Below, in pieces: positions 25,283-32,754 of a stretch of 64,000 bases of DNA. Position numbers and translations under genes: made by a program. The notes below the pieces were generated by a model, which saw nothing but the letters and a program-made list of their open reading frames with translations, did no database searches and had not been told where the DNA came from. The first letter of the stretch is position 1, and each line of letters begins with the position of its first letter. The stretch is from VXPQ01 sp965117025 (lineage in GTDB: Bacteria > Bacteroidota > Rhodothermia > Rhodothermales > VXPQ01): positions 2,294,001 to 2,358,000 of the forward strand of contig OZ220746.1 of assembly GCA_965117025.1 (NCBI GenBank), given 5' to 3'.

Positions 25283-26662
25283 TCAAGCCGGATTGTCCGG
25301 TGCGTTTGCATCGCCTCCCTGTTTCCCTGAAAGTGGAGCGCGCCGCACATGCACACGGCCTATCCGGTTATTCTCTACCGTTACCACCTGCATGACGAGC
25401 CCCTCGATTTCCATGGTATTGCCTTCCTCCGGGATCGTCCCTGTTTCGTGGAAGATCAGTCCCCCGAGCGTTTCGAAGTCGTATGCTTCGGTGTCGAGCG
25501 AGGCGTCGAGCAGTTCGTTCACGTCGTCGAGGTCGATGCGCGCATCGAACAGGTACGTAGCATCGTCGAGCCGCTCGTACAGTTGCTCTTCGGTTTCGTC
25601 ATGCTCGTCGCGGATTTCCCCTACGATTTCTTCCAGTATGTCTTCGAGCGTGACCAATCCTGCCGTGCCTCCGTATTCGTCGACGACCACAGCCATGTGG
25701 GTTTTTTTCGCTTGCAGATCCTTGAGCAGATCGTCCAGTTTCTTGCCTGGAGGTACGAAAATGGCTGGCCGGGCCACCTCCATCCAGTCGAGCGGTGTGT
25801 CTCCATTAGCGCCCAGCAGATAGGGAAGCAAGTCCTTGGCGTACACGATGCCCAATATATTGTCGAGGTGATCGTCGTACAGCGGAATACGCGAATGCCC
25901 CGTGTTGCGGATCAATTCGAGAGCTGCCCCGATGTCGGAGGTCACCGGAAGCGCCACGATATCGAGGCGGCTCACCATGATTTCCCGGACGGACGTTTCT
26001 CCGAACTCCACGATCGAGTAAATGAGTTCTTTTTCCTCTTCTTCGAGGGTGCCGTGCGCTTCTCCTACATCGGCGAGCGTTTTCAGGTCTTCCGGGGAGA
26101 TGCGCGTTCCTTCGGTTTCGAGACGCTCCCGCATGAATCGTGTCGAGCGGGCGAGGAAGTCGGAGAGGGGATACAGGATGCGGTGCAGTGCCGCCAGCGG
26201 CCCGGAAACCGTCCGGCTGAAGGTCTCGGCATAGCGAACCGCGAGTAACTTCGGCGTGATTTCGCTCATGACGAGGATAATGAAGGTCAGCACCACGATT
26301 TCCAGAACGACCGTGACGGCGTAACTCCACTCCATTGCCGCTGCGATCCTGGCGGTCAGCAGGGCGGCTACGATGGCGGCGGCCACGTTCGCTCCCGTGT
26401 TCAGGATCAGAATCGTGATGAGCAGCCGCCTGGGGCGGTCGAGAAGTTTCAGCACCCGCTTCGATGCGCGGTCGCCTGCTTCCGCAAGCGATGCTTTCGC
26501 CGAGCCGGTGAGCGAAAAAAGCGCTACCTCCGAACCGGAGAAAATCGCTGACATCAGGAGAAGTGCGAGCAGCGTAATTACGCAGGCGGCCACGAATGTC
26601 CCGCTCAGCAATACGGGCGCATTCTGCAGGAGAATGAGTAACGAAGCAGTGTCAGGGTCCAA
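25283..26662 (-). CDS. CNNM/CorC-type membrane protein (DUF21, CBS pair, CorC_HlyC)
   Basis: 459 residues. DUF21 membrane domain with about four hydrophobic segments (VITLLALLLMSAIFSGSEVALFSL, then LTFIILVMSEITPKLLAVRY). A CBS pair follows near 205-330 (REIMVSRLDIVALPVTS, HMAVVVDEYGGTAGLVTLEDI), and a CorC_HlyC domain ends it. Family members affect Mg2+/Co2+ efflux; Bacteroidota relatives include the gliding-associated GldE. The only usable start is a TTG at 26660-26662, because the next ATG would cut the first membrane segment. Confidence 0.9.
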   Translation of the reverse strand: MDPDTASLLILLQNAPVLLSGTFVAACVITLLALLLMSAIFSGSEVALFSLTGSAKASLAEAGDRASKRVLKLLDRPRRLLITILILNTGANVAAAIVAALLTARIAAAMEWSYAVTVVLEIVVLTFIILVMSEITPKLLAVRYAETFSRTVSGPLAALHRILYPLSDFLARSTRFMRERLETEGTRISPEDLKTLADVGEAHGTLEEEEKELIYSIVEFGETSVREIMVSRLDIVALPVTSDIGAALELIRNTGHSRIPLYDDHLDNILGIVYAKDLLPYLLGANGDTPLDWMEVARPAIFVPPGKKLDDLLKDLQAKKTHMAVVVDEYGGTAGLVTLEDILEEIVGEIRDEHDETEEQLYERLDDATYLFDARIDLDDVNELLDASLDTEAYDFETLGGLIFHETGTIPEEGNTMEIEGLVMQVVTVENNRIGRVHVRRAPLSGKQGGDANAPDNPA

Positions 26663-26761
26663 CGGAGGGGCGGCAAGTTCCTGATGACAGATGGAAAAGT
26701 AGGGATTTGCGCATACATTCGCGCAGAATAAAGGGTATGTGGAGTGGGCGGTGGCCGTCGG

Positions 26762-27529
26762 CTATTCGTACAGGTCGTCGAGATCGGCGTCCGCCAGTTC
26801 CTTCAGGAAGGCTGCAATTTTCGTGGTCGCGTCGTCGAAGAATCGGGCTCCCTTATCCGGAGTGGCCCGCGAAGGATCTCCAACCCCGGTACTCTCGGTT
26901 ACCTTCGACCACTGCCGTTCGGCCCAGACCCATTTTTCCCGTAACCCCTCGATGTTGAATCGCCGCTCTGCCCCATCCCCGGCTTCTTCGAGCGGAAGCA
27001 CCAGTTCGGGGCAAAGGTACATCATAAGGCTCGTTTCCATTTCACCGGCATGATCCGCCGGCATTTCGAAATACTCCGCAAGATTCATAATCCGAAACCA
27101 GTGCATTTCACACAGAAACATCTCTGGATAGGCAGCGCCGATTTCCCGGATCATTTGTCGAAAATCGTTGCCCCCGTGGCCGTTGAGTATAAGCAGTTTC
27201 CGGATTTCGGTGCGCGAGACCGCATCGACGACATCCTTGAGGATGGCGGCTTGCGTACTCGGATAGAGGTTCATGTCGAGCTTTATGTCCAGTTGCCCGG
27301 TATTGACGCCAAATGGGATCGTGGGCAGGACAATGATATTGGCGCCGGTTTCCCATGCCTTGCGCGCTGCTTCGGCGGCGATATGGTCGCATTCGACCAC
27401 ATCGGTGGAGTAGGGCAGGTGATAGTTGTGCGCTTCCGTTGCGCCCCACGGCAAGACCGCTACATCGTAGGTGGTTTGCCGGACGGCCTTCCAGTTCGTG
27501 TCGGCAAGGATGTACGGGCGAATGGACAT
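26762..27529 (-). CDS. Creatininase family amidohydrolase
   Basis: 255 residues from the ATG at 27527-27529. Metal-binding motifs of the creatininase/ArfB family are clear: LPWGATEAHNYHLPYSTDVV near the N-terminus (Glu, His and Asp ligands), LNGHGGND in the middle, and DHAGEMETSLM with a further Glu. Family members hydrolyse cyclic amides such as creatinine, formamidopyrimidines in flavin pathways, or mycofactocin peptides. The substrate here is open. It is on the same strand as the DNA methyltransferase, 57 bases downstream. Confidence 0.9.
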   Translation of the reverse strand: MSIRPYILADTNWKAVRQTTYDVAVLPWGATEAHNYHLPYSTDVVECDHIAAEAARKAWETGANIIVLPTIPFGVNTGQLDIKLDMNLYPSTQAAILKDVVDAVSRTEIRKLLILNGHGGNDFRQMIREIGAAYPEMFLCEMHWFRIMNLAEYFEMPADHAGEMETSLMMYLCPELVLPLEEAGDGAERRFNIEGLREKWVWAERQWSKVTESTGVGDPSRATPDKGARFFDDATTKIAAFLKELADADLDDLYE

Positions 27530-27586
27530 ATATGGGGGCAAGGCGGTTCGTCAGAGAAGAATATAAGCGTCTTTGGGCAACGCTTT

Positions 27587-28432
27587 TCACTGCCTGCTAT
27601 GCCGCTGGTCGGGATCGTACACCGGCTTTCCCATGGGACGCGTGCGGAGCGTGCCGTTGTGCAGTGCCTGAACCCGCTCGCGGGCGATCGCCACGTATTC
27701 GGGCACGATATCGCAACCGTATGCCTTTCTGTCGTGCATCAGGGCTGCGATGATCGACGACCCAACGCCCATGTACGGATCGAAAACCGCATCGCCCGGA
27801 TCGGTCATGGACAGTACGAGCCGCTCCACCAGTTCGACAGGAAACTGGCATGGGTGGATCGTTTTCTCCACATGATTGCTCTTGACGTTGGGAAATAGCC
27901 ACACATCGCTGGGATTTTTACCACTCGGGTTGCCCGAAAGCCGCCCGATGTTCGGTCCCTTGAAATGTCGTTTGTTCGGGTATTTGGCCGGAATGCGCAC
28001 CGGGTCCAGGTGGAACGTATAATCGTTGCTCCGGGTCCACCAGTTGATTGTTTCGTAGCGCCCGGAGAACCGCTTCGAGCAATGCAGGCCGTGCCCGAAG
28101 TGCCACACGATGCGGTTCCGCATCTTCAGATCGTGTTTGCGGAAGAGGGGGTACAGCAGGGTGTCGAGCGGGACAATCTCTCCCTGCTCCACATAGTTTC
28201 CGACCTGCCAGCACAGGGAGCCTGAGGGGTGCAGGAGTCGCACGCATTCGGAAATGACACGATCCTGCTGGCGCAGATACTCCTCCATCGGCGCCCGTTT
28301 CTCGTAGGATTTTCCGAGATTATAGGGAGGCGACGTGACGATCAGTTTCATCTGCTCGTCTTCGAGATCCTGCATGAATGCAAGGTTATCCTTGCATTCC
28401 ATGACCGGTGTATCCTGCCCGTTCGCCTGCAT
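27587..28432 (-). CDS. Site-specific DNA methyltransferase, beta-class
   Basis: 281 residues. Catalytic motif IV TSPPYNLGKSY lies near residues 31-41 and the AdoMet motif I VFDPYMGVGSSI near 216-227, the beta-class order. SPPY is used by N4-cytosine and some N6-adenine enzymes, so the modified base is not settled. HPCQFPVELVERLVLS is the usual link before motif I. No restriction endonuclease is adjacent; instead it closes an operon after ssb and a deoxyribosyltransferase, 15 bases after the latter. Confidence 0.92.
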   Translation of the reverse strand: MQANGQDTPVMECKDNLAFMQDLEDEQMKLIVTSPPYNLGKSYEKRAPMEEYLRQQDRVISECVRLLHPSGSLCWQVGNYVEQGEIVPLDTLLYPLFRKHDLKMRNRIVWHFGHGLHCSKRFSGRYETINWWTRSNDYTFHLDPVRIPAKYPNKRHFKGPNIGRLSGNPSGKNPSDVWLFPNVKSNHVEKTIHPCQFPVELVERLVLSMTDPGDAVFDPYMGVGSSIIAALMHDRKAYGCDIVPEYVAIARERVQALHNGTLRTRPMGKPVYDPDQRHSRQ

Positions 28433-28447
28433 CCGGCGCGTTTTGTA

Positions 28448-28933
28448 TCAGGTGGACGTTTCCCCGCGCAACCATGGAACCAGCGCCTTGTCCGGGTCGG
28501 CGATCTCCTCCATGGAAGTATACCACCAGCGTTTCCATCCCTGACGCGGAAGTCCTGCGAACAGCATCAGGTTGAGCGGGTAGGTTTCGCTGTCCGTACA
28601 GCGCCGGAAGTCGTCCCGGAACAGAAACGTCGGTTTGCCCCAGGCAATGGCCAGACCCAATTCCACCATGACGCCTTCATCCGGGGGGCAACCGTTGACC
28701 ACGGCGAATATCCCGTCTGCTTCGCGCACATCCCGCACATCGGCCTGGGCCACCTCGTAGGCCCAGCCTGCCTTGCCGATATCGATCTGGTTGTTGCGTT
28801 CGAAGGGTTCCCACACTTCCGCGCCGGCTTCGTTCAGCGCGGCTATGAGATCAGCAAGCGGCCCAGCCTTTTGCTGTGCCGAGAAGCCGTAGGGGTTGGC
28901 AAGATACAGCGTCTTGCGGGCGGGCTCCGGCAT
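28448..28933 (-). CDS. Nucleoside 2-deoxyribosyltransferase family protein
   Basis: 161 residues. YLANPYGFSAQQ at the start and the catalytic region DEGVMVELGLAIAWGKP, with Glu as the probable nucleophile, mark the family. Members exchange bases between deoxynucleosides, or cleave modified deoxynucleotides (DNPH1-like). It lies three bases after ssb and directly before the DNA methyltransferase, which suggests nucleotide or DNA-base work rather than simple salvage. The reaction is not proven here. Confidence 0.88.
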   Translation of the reverse strand: MPEPARKTLYLANPYGFSAQQKAGPLADLIAALNEAGAEVWEPFERNNQIDIGKAGWAYEVAQADVRDVREADGIFAVVNGCPPDEGVMVELGLAIAWGKPTFLFRDDFRRCTDSETYPLNLMLFAGLPRQGWKRWWYTSMEEIADPDKALVPWLRGETST

Positions 28934-28936
28934 GGA

Positions 28937-29398
28937 TCAGAACGGGAGATCGTCGTCCGGTTCGAACCCTGCACTATCCTCGACGGGGGCTTTGCTTGTG
29001 GTTGTCGCGTTCCGGGATCGATTCGCTCCCCCTCCGGAAAAGCCGTTACCCGATCCGTTCTCACCCCGTGAGTCCAGCATCATCATTTCGCGGGCGCGAA
29101 TTTCCGTGGTATAGCGCGTGTTACCGTCGCGGTCTTCCCAGGAGCGTGTCTGTAATTGCCCCTCGAAATACACCTTGGATCCTTTTCGCAGGTATTCGCC
29201 GCAGATTTCGGCAAGACGGGCCCAGGCTACGATGCTGTGCCATTCGGTCCGCTCGACCATTTCTCCGTTTGCGTCCTTGTACCGTTCGGTGGTCGCAAGC
29301 CGCATGTTGCATACCGGCGTCCCGTTTCCGGTGTAGCGCATTTCCGGGTCCTGTCCCAGATTTCCAATAAGAATGACTTTGTTGATGGCATATGCCAT
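28937..29398 (-). CDS. ssb: Single-stranded DNA-binding protein
   Basis: 153 residues. OB-fold start (INKVILIGNLGQDPEMRYT), the region TEWHSIVAWARLAEICGEYL, a flexible Gly/Ser/Asn linker, and the acidic C-terminal tip DDDLPF that recruits replication and repair partners. It is first in an operon with the deoxyribosyltransferase and methyltransferase. Upstream lies a region with DnaA-box-like sites. GAGG sits about nine bases before the ATG. Confidence 0.96.
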   Translation of the reverse strand: MAYAINKVILIGNLGQDPEMRYTGNGTPVCNMRLATTERYKDANGEMVERTEWHSIVAWARLAEICGEYLRKGSKVYFEGQLQTRSWEDRDGNTRYTTEIRAREMMMLDSRGENGSGNGFSGGGANRSRNATTTSKAPVEDSAGFEPDDDLPF

Positions 29399-29614
29399 GA
29401 GAATACCTCTGCAGGTGTGGTGAATGCAATGCCGGCCGACGACATGGTGGGTGCAGGCTCGCGCTTATAGACCCACGCCGTCCTTAAACATAACCCCCGG
29501 AGCGAATTTTTTGCTGGCTTCAAGGAGGAAATACCGAATTTCTACGTTACGCACAAGGTCGGAAATCATGGCGATTAGTTCCTCACATCTTTTGGACACG
29601 GTTTCGCTTCGGGT

Positions 29615-29681
29615 TGTGGATAAAAGCCCCGGATTCTCGTGGCCGGTGTACATCTTGTGGAAAACCGGGTAATTGTCCACA
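29615..29681. promoter_or_regulatory. Cluster of three DnaA-box-like 9-mers
   Basis: TTATCCACA on the minus strand at 29615-29623 matches the E. coli consensus exactly. TTTTCCACA on the minus strand at 29656-29664 fits TTWTNCACA. TTGTCCACA on the plus strand at 29673-29681 differs at one position. The cluster precedes ssb. It could regulate ssb, titrate DnaA, or form part of a replication origin. Confidence 0.5.
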
Positions 29682-29787
29682 TCGTGTACGTCTGTGCGCA
29701 GTCCGCCCAAGGGTGCGTTCTGTCCGCGGCGCACCGAATCCGCTGATTTTAACGATGCAATCATGACGTCATTTACGCACGAACGCG

Positions 29788-29823
29788 GAGCGCTGAGCGA
29801 AGGGGTCTTGATCAGAGTATCCT
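29788..29823. repeat. Dispersed intergenic repeat, copy C
   Basis: GGTCTTGATCAGAGTATCCT at 29804-29823 matches the core of copies A and B. The match extends left through GAGCGAAGG. The opposite arm of the hairpin is partly eroded (GGAGCGCTGAGC). It lies 68 bases before the mazG start. Confidence 0.65.
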
Positions 29824-29891
29824 GTAGTATGTGCATCCTTTACATGCGCCGATCCGTATAATTGGGAGTACCTTTACCCCGGCAATAATAT

Positions 29892-30761
29892 ATGTACAAA
29901 GAACATATGCCCTCGGTTCCCGCGAAAAAAGCCCCCACGAAAAAAAACGCATACGACCACATCGTTGACCCCGCGTTTACGCCGGGCGAGGAAGAGCAGG
30001 CGGCGTATGCCACATTTTCCGCGATTGTCCGGCAACTGCGGCGGGATTGCCCCTGGGACCGGGAGCAGACCCACGAATCCGTCAAGCACTTGCTGATCGA
30101 GGAGGCCTACGAGACCGTTTCGGCGATCGACGAAGGGGACCTGGACGGGTTATGCGAGGAATTGGGCGATCTGCTGCTGCATGTGGCGTTTCATGGCGTA
30201 ATTGCCGAGGGGGACAAGCGCTTTTCGATCACGGATATTATTCGCAAGGAAACCGCGAAACTGGTGCAGCGCCACCCGCATGTGTTCGAGGATACGCAGG
30301 TGAAAGATTCGGGAGAGGTAGTGCGCAACTGGGAGCAGATCAAGTTGGCGGAGGGGGCAAAGAAATCGGCGCTGGAGGGGGTGCCCCGGCAACTCCCCGC
30401 CCTGCTCAGGGCGCATCGCATCCAGCAAAAAGCCTCCGGCGTGGGGTTCGATTTTCCGGAGCGGGCCGATGCCTGGAAGAAAATCGTCGAGGAGATCCAG
30501 GAATTTGCGGAGGTGGACGCTCCGGGCGTTTCACCGGAAGAAAGGGAGCGCGAGTTCGGCGATGTGCTCTTTGCGCTGGTGAATTATGCGCGGATGAGCG
30601 GCCTCAATGCGGAAAACGCGCTCTCCCGTACGAACGATATGTTCATGCGGCGCTTCAGGCATATCGAACAGCGGTTGGCGGCGTCGGGTCGGACCCCTGC
30701 CGAAGCCGACCTGACGGAAATGGATGCCTTCTGGGAAGAGGCGAAGGAGCTGGATAGGTGA
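29892..30761 (+). CDS. mazG: Nucleoside triphosphate pyrophosphohydrolase
   Basis: 289 residues with two MazG domains. The first has the metal motif LIEEAYE...CEELGDLL near residues 77-100. The second has IVEEIQEFAEV...REFGDVLFALVN in the C-terminal half. DCPWDREQTHESVKHL is the typical MazG entry sequence. It hydrolyses NTPs and dNTPs to monophosphates, cleaning the nucleotide pool. The N-terminus carries a Lys-rich extension. It is a lone plus-strand gene between minus-strand blocks. Confidence 0.95.
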   Translation: MYKEHMPSVPAKKAPTKKNAYDHIVDPAFTPGEEEQAAYATFSAIVRQLRRDCPWDREQTHESVKHLLIEEAYETVSAIDEGDLDGLCEELGDLLLHVAFHGVIAEGDKRFSITDIIRKETAKLVQRHPHVFEDTQVKDSGEVVRNWEQIKLAEGAKKSALEGVPRQLPALLRAHRIQQKASGVGFDFPERADAWKKIVEEIQEFAEVDAPGVSPEEREREFGDVLFALVNYARMSGLNAENALSRTNDMFMRRFRHIEQRLAASGRTPAEADLTEMDAFWEEAKELDR

Positions 30762-30777
30762 GGCGCCCGGCGCTCCG

Positions 30778-32688
30778 CTATTCCACAAGGCGCTTCAATT
30801 CCTGCACGCGCCGGATGATGGCCGCCCGTTCCATCTTCTGATATTTTTCGGGCAGCAGGGCTCTGCTTGTACATTCCAGTACCGCCACCAGCGTTTGCAA
30901 CTCCACTTCTTCAGGGTAGGCGGGCGGGATGAAATCGCGCACGGCTTCTTCGAGAATCTTTTTTGTAATGGGCTGTTCGCCGTTCGTCTTGCCGGCAGGG
31001 ACGGCGCCGTCCTCGGTCCGTTGCACGCCCGCCCGGAACTTTGCCCGCGTAAACAGCGCCTCCATGTCCGCCCCGCTGAACGGGCGGTCACTGTCGAGCA
31101 GCACATCCGGCATGTCGCCCATGTCCAGCCGGGCGCCGGTCCGCTGCATGGTGACGCGAAGCAGTTCCTCTCGTTCTTCTTTCTCTTCCGGGTAGAAAAG
31201 GGCGATGTGTTCTTCGGCGCGACCCTGTCGCTTCAGGTCGATGGGCATCAGGTCGGGGCGCGCCGTGACGAGAAAGAAGAGAATGCGTCCCCGGTGCGCC
31301 GGATTGCTCATGAAGGTGGCGATCTGCCCGAACACCCGACTGGAAACGCCCGAGTCGCCCTGGGCGTCGCGGTTGCCGAGGGCCGTGTCCGCCTCGTCGA
31401 TCATTACCGCCACCGGCGTCATGGCCTCGAGCAAATGGAGAATTTTTTCGAGATTGCCTTCCGTGACGCCCTGCCACTGCGAGCGGAAGTTTTTCAGCGT
31501 GACCATCGGGATGCCTATCTCGCCCGCAAAGCAGGTGATCAGGAATGTCTTGCCCGTTCCCACGGGCCCGCTGACCAGATACCCCATGGGCAGTACATCC
31601 GGACGGGCGGCCCGCAACGCGTCGGCGGCCTGCCGAAGATGCGCCTTTGCCTCCCGGTGCCCCGCCACCATGTCAAGATTGAGTTCGGTTTCCACGAATT
31701 CCAGCATGCCGTATGCCTCCGCTTCGATGAACTCTTTTTTCATGCTGGAAAGCGCCTCGAAGGTCAGCATGGTGCGGTTTTCGAGCACGTCGGCAAGAAT
31801 CGTGCGGAGTTGGATATAGCCCAGTCCGGCGGTATGGTGGGCCACGGCTTCCGGGGAGACCTCCGAATGTTGCGCAAAGATATTTGTCCGGTCGAGGAGG
31901 GACCAGTGTACGAAGGCGTGCCGGGCCTCCTCGTCCGGCATGGGAATCCGTATTTCCGCCGTGTATGGACTCTGCACGAGTTGCCGGTTCAGGTCCGTAA
32001 GGTTTTCCGCAATAAGGCAGAGGGTGAAGTCGCCTTCAAGAAAGAGGGGATCGTGCGCCCATTTCTGGAGGAACACGAGCGCGTTCCGATCTTCGGCGGA
32101 ATACATGGAAGCCTCGGCCATCGGAACAATGGTTTCGGCAAAATCCACGATGCAGGCAATGCGCAAACCGTCGGCAAGGCGGGTGCGAAAATAATTTTCC
32201 AGCACGGAAAACACGCGGACCGGGTCTCTCGGCAAAGCGCGCGCATAATCGGTGCCGAAAATGGCGTCGTACCCCGAAACGGCCCGGTGGAAGTCTTTCC
32301 GCGATGCGGCGTCGGCAAAGTGGATGCCGGCGGAACGGTCGTAGAAAATCACCACGTCTCGCGCTGCAAACAGGTCGTTTATCAGAAATTCGCGAAGCGG
32401 TGCGTATCCGGGATCTCCGTCTTTGGTTTCTCCGGGGACGAGATCACGGACATTGCCGTAGAGGATGAACTGCGTGAGCGTCTTGGTGAGGTACTTGCGC
32501 GCCAGATCACGGGCCCAGGATGGATACCGGGACCAGGTGTCGGGCATGGGAGTCTGATCCGGCCCGGCGGGTGCTTCGGGCGGGGCGGCGTCGTTGCGCG
32601 GCGTTCCTTCCCGGGACACGTGCTCCGCTGCCCCGGATTCGGGGGTATGCTGTTCCACCGGGGAAGACGTGTGGCTTTGATCGGTCAT
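30778..32688 (-). CDS. AAA-family ATPase with a degenerate first ATPase-like half
   Basis: 636 residues. The C-terminal half is a full AAA module: Walker A SGPVGTGKT near residues 367-375, Walker B VAVMIDEADTAL, sensor/arginine-finger region KRQGRAEEHI. The N-terminal half has the layout of a second module (ILYGNVRDLV, RIACIVDFAETIV) but lacks a Walker A at the expected place. The first 55 residues are Pro/Thr/Ser-rich and probably disordered. It resembles tandem AAA proteins with one inactive ring. The partner is unknown; the neighbours mazG and the amidase do not reveal it. Confidence 0.82.
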   Translation of the reverse strand: MTDQSHTSSPVEQHTPESGAAEHVSREGTPRNDAAPPEAPAGPDQTPMPDTWSRYPSWARDLARKYLTKTLTQFILYGNVRDLVPGETKDGDPGYAPLREFLINDLFAARDVVIFYDRSAGIHFADAASRKDFHRAVSGYDAIFGTDYARALPRDPVRVFSVLENYFRTRLADGLRIACIVDFAETIVPMAEASMYSAEDRNALVFLQKWAHDPLFLEGDFTLCLIAENLTDLNRQLVQSPYTAEIRIPMPDEEARHAFVHWSLLDRTNIFAQHSEVSPEAVAHHTAGLGYIQLRTILADVLENRTMLTFEALSSMKKEFIEAEAYGMLEFVETELNLDMVAGHREAKAHLRQAADALRAARPDVLPMGYLVSGPVGTGKTFLITCFAGEIGIPMVTLKNFRSQWQGVTEGNLEKILHLLEAMTPVAVMIDEADTALGNRDAQGDSGVSSRVFGQIATFMSNPAHRGRILFFLVTARPDLMPIDLKRQGRAEEHIALFYPEEKEEREELLRVTMQRTGARLDMGDMPDVLLDSDRPFSGADMEALFTRAKFRAGVQRTEDGAVPAGKTNGEQPITKKILEEAVRDFIPPAYPEEVELQTLVAVLECTSRALLPEKYQKMERAAIIRRVQELKRLVE

Positions 32689-32754
32689 GGTTTCGCGTCC
32701 GGGCCTATGCGCCTTCGGACGGGGCTTGGAAACCGGAAGCGGCCTTGCGGGAAC

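Larger units (their letters stand above)
29399..29891. other. Non-coding region between divergent ssb and mazG with DnaA-box-like sites and repeat copy C
   Basis: No convincing gene: the longest reading frame (29465-29836, minus) begins inside repeat copy C and has no family match. The region contains three sites matching TTWTNCACA or one base off within 67 bases (29615-29681) and repeat copy C at 29788-29823. It also holds promoters for ssb and mazG. Confidence 0.6.

Noticed and set aside
29465..29836. 123-residue minus-strand reading frame upstream of ssb
   Set aside because: It begins inside repeat copy C, overlaps the DnaA-box-like sites and matches no family I know.
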